From Taenia hydatigena (Eukaryota > Platyhelminthes > Cestoda > Cyclophyllidea > Taeniidae): a stretch of DNA of 64,000 nt. Where the stretch lies: contig JADWOT020000001.1 in NCBI GenBank assembly GCA_036345935.2, positions 28,200,353 to 28,264,352 on the forward strand, written 5' to 3'. Each line of letters begins with the position of its first letter. Position 1 is the stretch's first letter. Positions 9,736-22,591 of the stretch are shown here, in pieces. The notes under the pieces are model-generated. The model saw nothing but the letters and a program-made list of their open reading frames with translations, was not told where the DNA came from and searched no databases. The position numbers and the translations under genes were made by a program.

Positions 9736-12424
9736 AACGAGTTTGTAGCTGTTGCGCAGCGGATCATGTAAAGTCCACAAATTTCAAGTTATTGAACCTC
9801 GGCGACTTAGCAGCTCTACACTTGCAAGCTTACGAACACGAAACGACACACCCTGCTCGACCTATATCTCCAGTTTCTGCTACTGCATGCAAACCGACAT
9901 ATCGTCCTTTCGTCTGCTCCCTCATTTCCCACTCACCTTAGTAATACACCTTCTGTTTGACTTTTCTCATTCTTTGTACACTGTAACAGTCTGGTCCTCG
10001 TCGTTGCGCAAGCTGTTGAGTGACTGAGCAGTCGAACCATCCACCTGACCATCAGCTCTGATGGGACTCATCCCTTGGTACTGTAGGCAGTTAGCAGCTA
10101 TTCCACACTACCCACGTTCTCTATGGTGCATAGACAGTCGAGTGGACTGCTTGTGTCCTCTTCAATTTCCTTCGTAACTACGCACCACCTGCAACAACCG
10201 ACAGATCCTGAAATGCTGATGTGCACCTTGCTAAGGTAATAGAGGGACTACATCCACACCCACTTGCTGTTTCCTCCTTTTACTTATTCAACTAATTCCC
10301 ATTATCTCCTACGCATTTTGGGAGTTAGCTTTGCCGCAACAAGATCGCTAACTCCCTCGCTCAACTCGATGCGCTTTATATGGCACACGTTGGGTCCCGA
10401 CTTTATGTAAAAATGGACTTTGCAAAGTGCTTTAATTTTTACATTCAGAGGAGTACTAAGACCTTCACAAGCGAGGATGCAATGACTTGTCATTGACTCT
10501 AGCGTTTTATTTACGCAATCATATTTGTACCTCTACGGGGCAGAGGAAAACTCATGAGGACTACGTTTTTTGCTCAAAAGAAGCTAGCTTGGGTGACGTC
10601 AGATAAAGACTTATTAAAAATCGTAAAAGAATAGCAAAATGTTTATGTAAGTGGCTTTGCGCTTGTCATACTTAGCTTTTTTCGATATTGAAAAGGCGGT
10701 GGTCAGGACAATCCTTTGCAGCGTAAGTTAACTTAGTACTTGATATATAATCGCACCTAGACCTCATTTACCATGAATTGGGATGCTCTGTCGACTTACA
10801 ACAATGATATTGGGTGTTTGTTGTGAGATTAGAACTATGATGTTTTGACGCAGACCCCAAAATGCCGATCCGGGTATCCCCTAAGGCGACCGTAAATCTC
10901 TCCTCGGCTAAACGCCATCTGATTCGCTGGTCAATAGCCAATGGAAAGTGATGAGTTCCAGGAGGTTTTTATGTCCACAAACCAGCCTACATAGCTGCAA
11001 GCAAACATAGGACTTGTGTCAGGAAAAGTCTAATTTTATGTTCCATTTCTTTTAAATGGCCATATTTCTTGTTGACCCTGAAAAGACTTCTCGAATCTCT
11101 GATTGGATGAGTGGTAGCCAATGGTACAATTGCAGGATAGACCTGCCATAAGAATTGTTGTTTCTGATTTGTTGCATGGCAGCTCGATTGATCAGAAAAG
11201 GAGTGTCAGGTGGTCGCATAAGACCACTAAGATTCTAGGCTATGGAGGACTTTTGTCTGAAATTCTGGAAGAGCTCTCATGTATGCATGCTATAATGAAC
11301 TCGTAATCAAGGTTCTACTCATTCCAGTTATGCAGTGACATTCCTCAGAGACGATTCTCGTTGCGGTAAGCCTGCTCCATCTTTGCGGTTGATACTACCT
11401 CAGAGCGCTGATTTTAACTGCGTCGATTACGCTTTATAACTGATCTCGATTCCTACGCACTTTCGGAGATTGTTGTGGGCACTTTCGGTCAGCAGTTGCT
11501 CTTCCATGATTAAACTGGCGACCTCCGTTCGTCAACCGAGAGTTCTTACACGTGAGTTGATGATTTCCTGTGGCAGACAAGATTCAACAGTCTCACAAAA
11601 GCCATTATACTTGGTGACAATACCCAAGTCAGCTTAACCTGAGAATCTTAAGATGTGATGAATGTGGACTCAGGAAGACCCATTCTGGTGAGCACTTTCG
11701 ATCCTGACCATAAGAGCGTTAAGAAAGAGATGTGAATTGCCATGAGTTTGGAATGGTGGATGCAGAATGGATGATTAATTTGTTGATGAAGGGAACAGGA
11801 ATGCGTGCATTTGGAGTGCTGGTAAGAGTAGTCAGGTGGTGGTGGTGGGGCAAACTTCTCTGTCGACCTTTCATGTCACGCAGTCTATCTATCGGCGACC
11901 ATCATCATCATCATTCAATCAAGTACTGGGATTCAATGCATTCAATTACGAGTTTAATTACCCCTCTCGTGTGCCATTGTGTTAAAGGCATTAAATGGAA
12001 TAGACTTAATCGGAATCGAGACTAATTCCACATTCCGTTTCAAGTGCAGTTACAGGCACCAAGTCAGATGTGTCACACTTACAAGACCGAAGGAATTGGG
12101 GGGCCATCAATCCCACCTCCCATGCCGCCCCTGTCGCCTCCTTCCTTCCCTCCCTCCCTCTTAACCACTTGCCAAGGGGAGGCGTACTTCACTCCACCAC
12201 CTCCACCCAGTCACTTACACACCGGCGCATAGAGACCACGAATAAGGAAAGACTTGTAATAATAATAATAACAATAATAATAATAACACTGAAATATACA
12301 CAAAATGGGGATGAAACAGTAGAACGAAAATGGGTAGGAAACATCACGCCTCTTGCTTTCGCGTTTGCTGGTGGCGATGTTGGCGCCGTCGCTGGTGCTC
12401 TCAAATGGTTAAGAGAAGTAGTTC
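9736..12424. other. Mostly single-copy, gene-free stretch
   Basis: No gene is supported. About 10150-10335 resembles 13690-13862 (both contain acagatcctga followed by atgctgatg). A CAT run lies at 11900-11915 and an (AAT)n-like run at about 12255-12287. Open frames are under 125 codons, overlap on both strands and show no recognised motif. Confidence 0.5.
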
Positions 12425-13515
12425 ACAGGCATTCAGCGGATTGACCTGCGGTCTTGATGGCAAACGTTCCAAATTCAGCTTCAATCGAACAGAGGACAGA
12501 TAAGAGGCAGGAGGAGGAGGCAGTAGTGGGCAAGAGAAAGAAAACAGTTGGATGAGAAATCATTTTAATAAAAGCCATTGATTACGCAGAACGCCTTGTA
12601 GTTCCTCAAATGCAGCGTCACCCTCCCCTTAACCCACATTGTTCACTCTGCCACCGCCTTGGCTCTAAATCGACTTTCCTACCCTCACCAACAACATCAC
12701 CCTCCACCACAGTAGAAACTCTCGCATTCCAACTCCTCCAATCAGCCCATTTTAACGTCATGCGTGCGCGTGCACAACCCATTGGAGAAGTGAACTGCTG
12801 AATGCAAAACTATCGGAAGAAATCGAGAATCCTACCACCGTCTTGAAGGGAAAGGTCACATTCTTACTAGTTTTTGCCCCATCAAAGCCTTCATCCACCA
12901 TCAGTTGACTCATTCAGCAAATCCCCTCCAACCTCGTATTTGACACGCCTGCCTCATTGGTGAGGAAGACCGTCCCACGACCACCTGACTACACCCAGTA
13001 GCATCCCGAGCGCACGCATTTCTGCTCCATTCATCAACTAATCGACCTTACATTCCGCATCCATCTACCCAACCCCACCACAACTCACACCCATTTCGGT
13101 TGAAGGGTTCGTGATTAAGACTGGAATCGCCCACTCGAATACAAATTCCCAGATCCGAGTTCAGACTAAATTAACTTGTGGATTGTCGCCAAGTACAATG
13201 GCTCTTCCAGAATTGTTTGGTCAAACGACAGCCTAATCGAATGCGTGGATCTAAAATGTTAAAGTAGTAAGAAAAAGAGGGCATCTGCGCGACGAGTCTA
13301 CGCAGTAGGCCTATTCTGCACTAGTGTGGCTGATGACGCCACAGAAGTAGTCCCAACTTCGATCTCACTGGCGGTCGGGAAAGCGCAGTAGACCAAAGAC
13401 ATTGGACAAGGAAGAAAAAACTTCCCACTTCACTCACACAATCAGGGAACACGACAGTGTGGGACGGCAGTACCTCACAGAGGATGGCCACAAGGGCCGA
13501 TGATTTACTTTAAAA
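12425..13515. repeat. Repeat R2, copy 1
   Basis: It is a direct repeat of 18163-19350. Shared landmarks, in order, are ggattgacctg, a bmixed purine tract, gaaatcattttaataaaag, cattgattacgcagaacgc, a tcggttgaagggttcgtg word and a final near-identical tract ending ggccgatgatttactttaaaataac. The 18 kb copy has insertions, including one after its ccttcccttaaaa word. A frame of about 60 codons around 12610-12801 is partly kept in the 18.4 kb copy but its start region differs, so coding is unproven. Confidence 0.8.
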
Positions 13516-13689
13516 TAACCACCAGAAATGCATTTCTGCCTTTTTTCCCTTCCATCGCTGCCACTAACGTTGCAATTTTTCCACATCCTCCAGGGCACCG
13601 TAGGCTTCCAATGCTCTTTACGCACACGCCTTTGACCACTCACTCATTTAACGAATCTCACTAATTCCCTGTTATGAATTCTTTGTAAG

Positions 13690-13862
13690 TGTGGCAGAGT
13701 TTACAAGGCCTCGCATGAGACTGAGAAACACAACCCACCACAACTAACAGATCCTGAGATGCTGATGTTGTCCTTGTGAGAAAAAACTTGCACCCACCTG
13801 TTGTATCCTTATACCAATTTGAATAACTTCAACCATCTTCTACACATTCAAGATTTATTTTG
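13690..13862. repeat. Short dispersed repeat, copy 2 (copy 1 at 10150-10335)
   Basis: It shares acagatcctgagatgctgatg and the following text down to the cttctacacattc word with 10195-10325. The copies are diverged, with small indels. No coding potential is seen. Confidence 0.5.
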
Positions 13863-14054
13863 CCAATTTTTTGGTTTAATTTTACCCACACACATTTTAT
13901 CAACACCTGACTAATCGGACTAGTTAATCACCTTCAAACAACACTTCCGTATGGCATCAGCATTGTGAAAAGGCGATGGCAATACACGTAAAAAGCAAAG
14001 CGACAGTCTCAAATCACATGGTTCTAGCATAAATCACGAGACTGATTCCTTCGC

Positions 14055-14310
14055 TGATCCAGATCCCTCTCGAACAACACCTCTTTAGCGACAGCCAGTG
14101 CGGTGATCATTGCGTCGCCTTCCACTGCAATATATTCTTCTGACAACGCGAATGCCACAGTCTCGCAGAATGGCAGCCCATTCTCCCGATCTCCTAGTGC
14201 CCTAACAAATCTCTATCAATTCATTTGCCTTCATAGTTACTCAATTCTTTAAAATCAAAACATATGCTCTTAGCTACCATCTTCTCCTGCTACTTAAATG
14301 ACTCCTAGCA
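14055..14310. repeat. Dispersed repeat, copies at 56695-56830 and 57215-57300
   Basis: The first part (14070-14175) aligns with 56700-56815. Read on the minus strand, both give a related peptide with GxAMIT followed by V/ALAATK/VAKxVLF, hinting at an old coding sequence. The second part (14225-14285), with cttagctaccatct, aligns with 57225-57275. In the 56.7 kb copy the two parts are further apart. I do not recognise the product. Confidence 0.45.
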
Positions 14311-14474
14311 GTATATGCTATCCCTAGATCGAACCGCACGATCTTAGATACAGGTCCAAATAAGGCTTATAAAATTCGACATCATGTTAAAAAATTGACT
14401 AATTGAAGCTGCTACAAACCCAATAGACTCAAGGCATAGCCTTTTCGTCAATTTGAGGTCCGTCGACAGCACGA

Positions 14475-15890
14475 ATGGCAGAAATGTCAACCTCCATCCA
14501 CAATGTGCACTTCCGTCCACCGCAGAATACTGGTCCATCTGGATGGCCACATTCAACTTTCGCGGAAGCCAGCCACACACTGAGAATGTCGGGTAAGGTG
14601 ACGAAGCGGCAGGAACGAAGCGCCGATGTCCATTTATCAGACCGATCAGTGGTCGGAGAAATTAAAATCGCGTACTATCTCCTGCATGCCTGTTTAAATA
14701 AATTAGTGTTGCATAATATTTGTCAGCAGTCAGTACCTCCTAGTACTGACCTTGGACACCGATTTCGATTTTCAGGTACATCCTCAAAGGTGTCTTCAAC
14801 TCTTATAATTCCATCTTGCCTTTAGCATGGACAGCAACCTCGTTCGTGCTTGTTGCCGCCTTCAGTGAATTCGACAGGCAGAGAATTGTCTTTATTTGTT
14901 CTTTCTATTAAGCCTGTTAAGTAGAGAACGTAACATAGGTTGTTGAGTCCAAGGTACAATGAGGATTGCAATCAGAGCAAAATGGTTGAATGGACCACTG
15001 GGTGAGATGGTTTGTTGGAGCAGTTAGGTTAGATAGATTCCGGTGGAAGAGAGGAAAACGAAATGAAATGTTGATTACACAAGTAACATGCGAATGGATG
15101 GATTGATGGGTGAGCCAGTGGAGGGATACATACTTTGTGAGCGATCGGAACGCTTGGTCAGTGCATGAAATCAGTCGAGATAAATGGGTTCCGATGCTCA
15201 AATTTACTCTGGGCAAGAGCTGGCTTCCGCGGAAATTGATGGCGGTTAGACCTTTCTGCTCTCCGTATTGTCAGTGGACTTCAACCGGGCGAAGAAGCTG
15301 TGCTTAGTAAAGAAAAACAAAATTGATGTTTCTTATTACGCCTTGAGTTCGTTTGATTCGTAAAAGCTTTAATTGGCCGCCTTTCTGAAACGCTGCAACG
15401 AATTCGACATTTATCTTTTCTCACTTAGCCATGTCAGAACGAGTAGCTAGAATACGGGTAGGCGACATTCTCCATTACTAGTTGTATGAGTAACGGGATA
15501 GCTTGATGAGGATGAAGGACGACAAGGGAAGACCCGGTCACATCATTGCTTCGTTGTTGCCTCCATGGTAGGTGCTGCTGTGAGAAGGCAGAGATGCATG
15601 CACAGTTGCCGCTTCGCTGATCAGAAAGGCCTGATTTACCGCCACCACAGCCACTTCGCCACATCGGCACATTCGCCATCTATATGTGCTGGACTAAGTA
15701 GTTCTCAATGTTAGACGAGGAGCCTTTGGCGAACACGCTTCTCCATATGGAGCTGTCGTCATCAGTTTACAAGGAAAAAAAGACTCGCTCTGCCTGCTCT
15801 CACTCTTCCGTTTTGAAAGCAAGAGAGTCTAGTCAGTCACACATTTCAATGCACCTGTTAGAGGACGAGAATAAGCAAAAGACCTCAATT
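14475..15890. repeat. Foldback-like element, copy 1
   Basis: It aligns with 58970-60400 over about 1.4 kb in direct orientation; the clearest part is gtcagcagtc...cctcc and the cagcaacctcgttcgtg word. Within the copy, about 14500-14580 is repeated in inverted form at about 15205-15290 (both arms contain cgcggaagccagc). The 59 kb copy has inverted arms at the corresponding places. On the minus strand a peptide around DQAFRSLTKY is kept in both copies, but the frames are interrupted. Its 3' part (15420-15850) is shared with 60030-60400 and belongs to a wider dispersed family. No transposase is seen, so a non-autonomous element is the best guess. Confidence 0.5.
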
Positions 15891-16019
15891 TAGCTGCTTC
15901 ATTTGCAAGCAACGCAAGCCTTACTGCTTTACACTTAATGCATTTTGGTGACAACTCTCTAGCCACAGGTACTGTGGAGAATTAGGGTAAGGTTTCTCCC
16001 CAGAGGCCAAATACAGTCT

Positions 16020-17600
16020 TAGTAGTCCCTGCTTATTCTCGCCTACTAGTTGGTAGTAACGTAGCGCTAGAAAATGATGCACCGGTGAACTCACTGATCA
16101 AGACAACCGAGAGACGTGTGCGCCTGCCTCTGCCTCCTTGCAGCAGCAACAGACACAGAGATGGCGGTGATACAACAGAAACACTGCGCCTAGTCTCCTT
16201 CACTCTACCTTGTCCATCACGCCACCAAAGACGGTGACAGTCATTTGCATGCGCACAATTCACGCGCTTTAAGGAAAGGATAGTCAAGTGGGGAGAGATG
16301 AACGCCAAAGTTTATCTCGCGCTCATTGTCCTTTACTCGCTTGGAGCGAGGACAGCTAGGGCATATTGCCGAAGCTGCGGGCATCCTCAAATTTGGTACA
16401 ATTTTTCTTTTTTTGGTCGAGAGGTTGCTTGTGCTTAAAGACCCTTTGGCAGACACCGTTTGCATCGCCGTCTCCTCAGCTATCAATCCTCTCATGTCGA
16501 TGCACTCAATCCTCAGCTTATAGATTCAGACTTTAGTTTCTGTGCGACACGGCATTTGGGTTCTAGCAATCGTCGCTACGAAAAGGACAAATTCTCTTCA
16601 TGTGGTTGAGTGGATATTCCTCCCAGTTAGATTCAATGCGGTCGGAGCTTAGTAGTGCTGGAACTTCCATCGCTATCGGATTTCATTTATGTCTTAAATA
16701 CTTAGAGCAATGCCGTACTCCACTTGTCATTGCCTCTTCGACTTGACACCTCTAACAGCGAGCGTGATCCATTTGACGTGTTGGTCCGCACTTTGAATCA
16801 TCGTTGCCAACCTCGACGTGAGGACATCACTGCAGACATTTGTACTTGCAATCGTTATATACTGCAGCTCCCTCGTTGACTAGCAAACCAGTTTTCGTCA
16901 TTTTGGCTGCAGGTACTGCCAAGATGTGCCAATTCTCACTCACTGATAATTTTGCGAACCACAAATGCTTACATCATTACCTTTTGCCCGATGTTGCTCA
17001 AGTGGTTAGCACAAATTAGGACCTGATGTGACAAAAGGCTTTGCTTAAATCAAACTATTTTGCCATAGTGCAAGGGAATTGGAATAAGAGAAACGCCCTC
17101 TACTACTCCTCTTAACTCTGAGTTGGCATTTGGCCACCGAACCATTTACTAATGTTGACAAATCAAACTATTTCGGTGCATCAGAACATTTGTACCACAT
17201 GTGCTTGCCAAAATAGTCCTTAATGTTTGACGAGAAGCTGCCTGCTCTAAATCCATTTGTTGGGGGAAAAAAACCTCTAAAGTAAAATTATGGAGGAATG
17301 GTCCTTTGTGGTCAGATACCTTTGGGTACAGGCATGGAGGCGTAAACGAACAAGCAAATCCATCGAAATGTGTGACAGACTCGACTTTCATTCCCTTAGA
17401 AAGGGTAGAGTGAGAGCGGGCAACAAGCAGACTTCATTTGTACTGACGCAGCTTGATAGACCGATTATCGTCACACAAAAGAATCCGGACAGTTCCATTT
17501 GTCTTTCAATGCAATTTTCACAGACATAGGGCACATTGGACAGGATGTTAACTTTAGGCAAACGCTCAAAAGAAAAGTTGCTTACGCATTAGATCTGACC
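16020..17600. repeat. Dispersed block R3, copy 1
   Basis: It aligns in direct orientation with 51045-52300. Shared landmarks are gctagaaaatgatgcac near the start, a tcgagaggttgcttg word, gattcagattttagtttctgt-like text and a gtggtcagatacctttgggta tract. About 16740-16930 also resembles 39795-39905 (gactagcaaaccag). The 51 kb copy lacks several segments, including about 16780-17100. Frames are interrupted in both copies; I see no functional gene. Confidence 0.7.
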
Positions 17601-18162
17601 CAATATATTAAAACAATCATGCGGAATGAACGCATGCACCTAGAGCCTGTACTCCCTATACGGCAAACCAGCTCGAATCGTATTCGTTTCCTCTTGTTTC
17701 CCACTGCTTGTCCTAAGGCATCGCTTCTCCTGAGATAGCTCCGTACCCGTACGAGGCAACGATTACCTTAGGCTCAGCCTTATTCCCCTTGCACACCGCT
17801 TTCTGTCTATACCATGCTGACGCCATTCTCAACCTCACTTCAAAAGTTTGCCGGATTACCGCGATGACTGATGGGAGTAAGGTCTTCTCGGACGATAAGT
17901 AGAAGAACAAGGAATTAAGAGGCTTAGGATGAAAAGGTGGTGATTGCTGCCACTGCAGTACTATTCGCCTTCATACTGCATCCTCAACCCAAATTGTCAG
18001 CTACGTTTGGTCAAATAGGGGACCCCGTGGTTAGAGTGACCCAATCGAAGCCACCACACGAATGCACTCAGTACAGGACTCAACGCACTTCGTCAGAAAG
18101 TCTGCTTTAATAGCAAAATGACTTGTAATCTTATGCCCTCTAGCATGAGTTCACAAGCATTC
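17601..18162. other. Gene-free stretch
   Basis: I see no gene, no clear repeat partner and no RNA gene here. Open frames are short and disagree between strands. Confidence 0.5.
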
Positions 18163-19350
18163 ATTGGATTGACCTGTGGTCTCGATGGCAAACGCTCCAA
18201 ATTCAGCTCCACTATAACAGAGGAGAGGTGAGAGGGAGGAGAAGGCAGTAGTGGGAGAGAGAAAGAAAACAATTGAATGAGAAATCATTTTAATAAAAGT
18301 CATTGATTACGCAGAACGCTCTGCAGTTCCTCAAATGCAGCATCACCCTTCCCTTAAAAGTCATAATGAAAGAACCAACTTCAACATTTCCGAGATCTCC
18401 ACTTAACCCACATTGTTCAGTCTACCACCGCCTTGGCTCTAAATCAACTTTCCCACCCTCACTAACAACACCATCCTCCACTACAGCAGAAACTCTTGCA
18501 TTCCAACTCCTCCAATCAACCCCTTTCAGCGTCATGCGTGCGCATGCACAATTCGTTGGGGGAGTGAACTGCTGAGTGCAAAACAATTCAAAGAAAAGAG
18601 ATTCCAATCAATCGGTCGATGGACCGCACCTCTGTGCCTTCGGAAAGCAAACACCTATCAACGCTTGTGAACATCGTCATCATGAGGGGAAAGGTCACAT
18701 TCTTACTAGTTTTCGCCCCATCAAACCCTCCATCAACCATCAGTTGACTCTTTCAGCAAATCCCCTCCAACCTCGTATTTGACACGCCTGACTGATTGCA
18801 GAAGAAGACTGCCCCACGACCACCTCACTACTCCCAGTAGCATCCCGAGTGCACGCATCTGCTCCTTTCATCAACTAATCGACCTTACATTCCGCACCCA
18901 TCTACCTAACCCCACCACAACTCACATCCATTTCGGTTGAAGGGTTCGTGATTAAGACTGGAATCGCCCACCGGAATAAAACTTCCCAGAAGCAAATTGA
19001 TATTAAATTAGCTTGTGGGTTGCCGCCAAGTGCGACGTCTTATCTGGACAGCCTAATCGAGTGCGTGGATGTGAATGTTGAAGCAGTAAGAAAAACAGGA
19101 CATCTACGTGACGAGTCGACACAGTAGGTCCCTTCTACACTAGTGCGGTTGATGGCGCTGCAGAAGCGGTTTCAACTTCGACCTCACTGGCGGTCGGGAA
19201 AGCGCAGCAGACCAAAGACATTTAAACAAAGGAGAAAAAACTCTCCACTTCACTCGCACAATCAGAGGGCAAGATAATGTAGGACGGCAGCACCTCACAG
19301 AGGATGGCCACAAGGGCCGATGATTTACTTTAAAATAACAATCAGGAAAC
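18163..19350. repeat. Repeat R2, copy 2
   Basis: It is the direct partner of 12425-13515. It ends in the same near-identical tract (ggatggccacaagggccga and onward). Unlike copy 1, it continues within about 150 bp into repeat R1 (19504). R1 and R2 may therefore be parts of one larger element of which copy 1 at the window start shows only the end. Confidence 0.8.
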
Positions 19351-19503
19351 CTATTTGACCAAACAATCACATTCTTGCTTAAGGTGAGTCCAAAACGCCA
19401 ACTTTACATAAGCACATAAGTAGAAAGGTGCAGCTGATAACTTACACCACAAGTGGACCATCTTGGAAGTCCACGGCGAGATTTATGACGGCGAAATCGA
19501 ACT

Positions 19504-20073
19504 CATCGAGAGGTTTTTGGACATCACAAAGATCTGCGCCAAGGGCGGCTAAACTACGAACCAAATTTGTCTCCCGTGAGAGGTAGACGCAGCCGAGACT
19601 TCGGCACACTTCCACTCAAGATTACAATGTGCGTAACTGTCACCTACTGACATCGGGTTCGATTAGACTCATGCGAAGACCCAAGATCATGCGCGTAAAC
19701 ACCATTCAAGGCGCCAGTGACTGTGAAATGTCCAGTGTATCAAGCTGGTGTACGTATGCACACGCCACTTAATCGATGATGTTCGAAAGTGGACAAGTGA
19801 TGCGCCTCTCAGTCACCTGCGTGTGGACTTTTGAGCCAACTGCCAGACTGTGGAAGCACGCGTCGTAATGCAGTAGAACCAGTCAGAAAATGCATCTACT
19901 TTACTCTCCTGTAAATGACTACCCCCTGCCGACACGGAGGGACACCACGAAACCACCCAAGTGACACGCCACAGCGTACAAGCCACATCCCACCCCAACC
20001 CCAATCCCGATAGTAATTAGTCCAGATGAGGTCGGAAACCGCATCAGCTTCCTACCCTAGATGCTTCCTACAC
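19504..20073. repeat. Repeat R1, copy 2 (uninterrupted)
   Basis: It matches 1-435 and then, without a gap, 2525-2668. It therefore records the arrangement without the 2.1 kb segment present in copy 1. No open frame is kept between the copies. Confidence 0.8.
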
Positions 20074-20082
20074 CGTCTCGCA

Positions 20083-20420
20083 GATGCATTCGTTGTCTGG
20101 CCTCATCATCGAGTCATCGAAATGTTGGAAGAGCTGTATGGCTGACACATCGATCGTCGAGGCGAAGATGACATGACTCTGTTGCAGAGAGATCGTCGAT
20201 TTTCAGGAAATCCAGAAAGCCCACAGAGAAGTGGTACACAATTGCGCCAACTTTAAACATTGCACCATGGGCTAGTACGTCCGAATGCGCTCCAAGATAA
20301 AATCCAAGCCTAAATATTCGCCTTCGTCCCTCGCCTCACTTGAGAGGCGTACTTGGCTCCTTATAAAGGAGTGCGATTACAGTCAACACCCACAGGAGGT
20401 CGAGGAGCACTCGTTAATCA
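20083..20420. repeat. Dispersed repeat, partner at 56268-56580
   Basis: Both copies start with gtctcgcagatgcattcgttg and share a following catcga/catcaatcgtcga word, a cattgcaccatggg/cattccactatgga word and a ttgagaggcgta/ttaagaggcgta word. This copy carries about 50 extra bases in the middle. A related tract occurs around 56990-57070 and, more distantly, 61205-61250. No coding frame is kept. Confidence 0.6.
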
Positions 20421-20984
20421 CCCCTTGCTGCTATAGAAAAAGCACTCAGTTCCCATCCTCTGAGACTCTGACATATGCTTTGGACTAAAGGAGGAGGTGT
20501 ACCTCCTCCAATTCACCCAACACCCCTGAACAGTCGCGTCTTTATGTTCTCAGTTAGTTCTACTGAAGACCAAAGTGAGAAGTGGAATCTAACGTCAAAT
20601 ATCCGGATCACCCATCTTGAAAATTCGATAGGTGAGAGAGAGTGAATGTTACTAGCACATCCAAACAATGAATGGACCAACGTCCACCAAGACATAGAAG
20701 CACAATCTTCCCCTATTAACCAATGTCATAACGTGACGATGTGGACCAGTGCGACGTCAGACTCCCACGATATTCCTTTCTGCCAACTCATTTAAAGAGT
20801 TCAGATATAGTCTTTAAGAAGTTACTGCTGCCAACTATCGTGTGTGCATCAATAATGTCAACTAGTCATTTCCAATTTTGCTTGTAATCATTTATTACTG
20901 CACCATTCGGCGTCCCTCACTGACTTGCAGATCTATGGTTCAATAAGCTGGTCGAGTCGATGACAAACTGATTGTAGGGCGACT
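20421..20984. other. Gene-free stretch
   Basis: No gene or confident repeat partner is seen. The right end (about 20960-20984) resembles 39945-39970 weakly. Confidence 0.4.
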
Positions 20985-22329
20985 GTGGCTCCAGGTTAAC
21001 CAGCAGCTACTCAGCGCCTTGATTTACTGACGGCTACCCCTGCTTCTTTTGCCCATTCGGTGAACTTGATATGCTCTCAACAAGCTTCCAGCCAACCAGC
21101 TAGACACGCTGACAACCAAGTGAGAAAGAATCCGAATTTTTAAATTAGCTCCTGCATAAATTGTTGACTGACTGACTAGTTCATCAACTAAGTAAGTGAC
21201 CATCCAACTGATTAATAGCACCAGCAGGACTGATCTTTTGGCATGGATTGATGATTGTGATGATATCGACGGCAATTGCCACCTTAGATGGACAACGCTC
21301 TCTGCTAGAGTTCGTTGGGGTTTTACACAACCTACCATTCTGTCGCGCAAGTTGTTGAGTGCGTGACTGGCCAAAGCAACAAACCAACTGAAAATCCGCC
21401 TGACCAACAGCTAGCGACTATGTTACTTTGTCAATGTTCTCTGGAGTGCGTCGATACCATCAGTGAAATTTGAGAACTGGAGATTTGTTTACCTTACCAT
21501 CCAATGGTGACAAAGTTGCATGCCATTAATTTCCTCATTTCGACTTATGCTTCCAATGCAACTGTGGCTTATTATAGCCCATGGAATGGGTCGGCATAGA
21601 GACGAACCCAACGTAAGCTATTGTCTCCTCTCCTTGTCTCAAGGCGTCTGTCTTAATCACTTGGTACACCCTGCTTCAAATAATACGACTAGGCACTACC
21701 TCAACAACTACTGAAATGCAGAGGTAAAATCCTTTAGAAGTTGTTAAGTGGATTATGGAATTGCTAAAGAATTCATTCAACCTAAGGTGATCACCCCTCT
21801 GTGTCTATGTCTATGCCTATGCTGGCTGAGCAGACACTTTTGTCTGGTTTGTCACTGACGTCATTCTGACGACTCTGTGCGAGGTCTGAAGTTATCCAGT
21901 GCGAGGGCATTTGGCTAGTGGGAGAGATATACGACAGTTCGATGCTAAGTAGTGAAGTGAAATTGGGAGGAGAATACTGTTGTGCGCATTGGTGATTCTA
22001 GTGGATTATCCGCATTAATTACTGCTTCCCTTTCCTACTTACAGGTTACTATGGCGTCCCTCACACATACTCACCTACCCATCCTAAAGCACCGTTGCTT
22101 ATCCCATCCCCCTTTATTCGATGCTCCTCAAAATGAGTAATGAAAATTAGCACTTGAAGTGGGCGAAACTTGATTGAACCATACCACTATGCCAAAGTGA
22201 AGGCGGAAAAAAAGTAGAAAGCACGAGCAGCCAAACATCAAAATAAGGCAAAAAACTAGTATCGAAGTTAATTTAAATTGGCATCAACACCTGTAATGTC
22301 ATTACATTACCAGGCAGCAGCAGTTAACT

Positions 22330-22591
22330 AATGCGCAGCCTGGTTTGTGCAGAAGAAGGCTACGCAGACCATTTCTTCTCTTGATAACAGCTTCGTAAAA
22401 TCACCGAAGCATGAACATTGCGGCGATGTGACTGCCATGTCTGTCGTCGGCAAGAAGACGAGGATTTGAAAATGAACTGCGTGCGCAGCAGCTCCCAATA
22501 ACCCGAGCGCGCCAGATTCGAGCAGTTGGATTCTATGAGGTTTGTGTGCTAACTGCTCACACTCTGCTTGTTCCAAGAGTGTAGAGATCAA
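22330..22591 (-). pseudogene. Family-M-like exon, block A left arm
   Basis: An 87-codon minus frame reads a hydrophobic N-terminal part (LLESGALGLLGAAAHAVHF), an extracellular-loop-like part (VFLPTTDMAVTSPQ..CFGDF) and a second hydrophobic part (SREEMVCVAFFCT). The same order is seen at 23830-24108, 32069-32370 and 35940-36205, and distantly in copy M1. It lacks the conserved VNCC..NLVT end. No intact downstream exon is evident, so I treat it as a decayed copy. The order would fit the second half of a small multi-pass membrane protein; identity unknown. Confidence 0.45.
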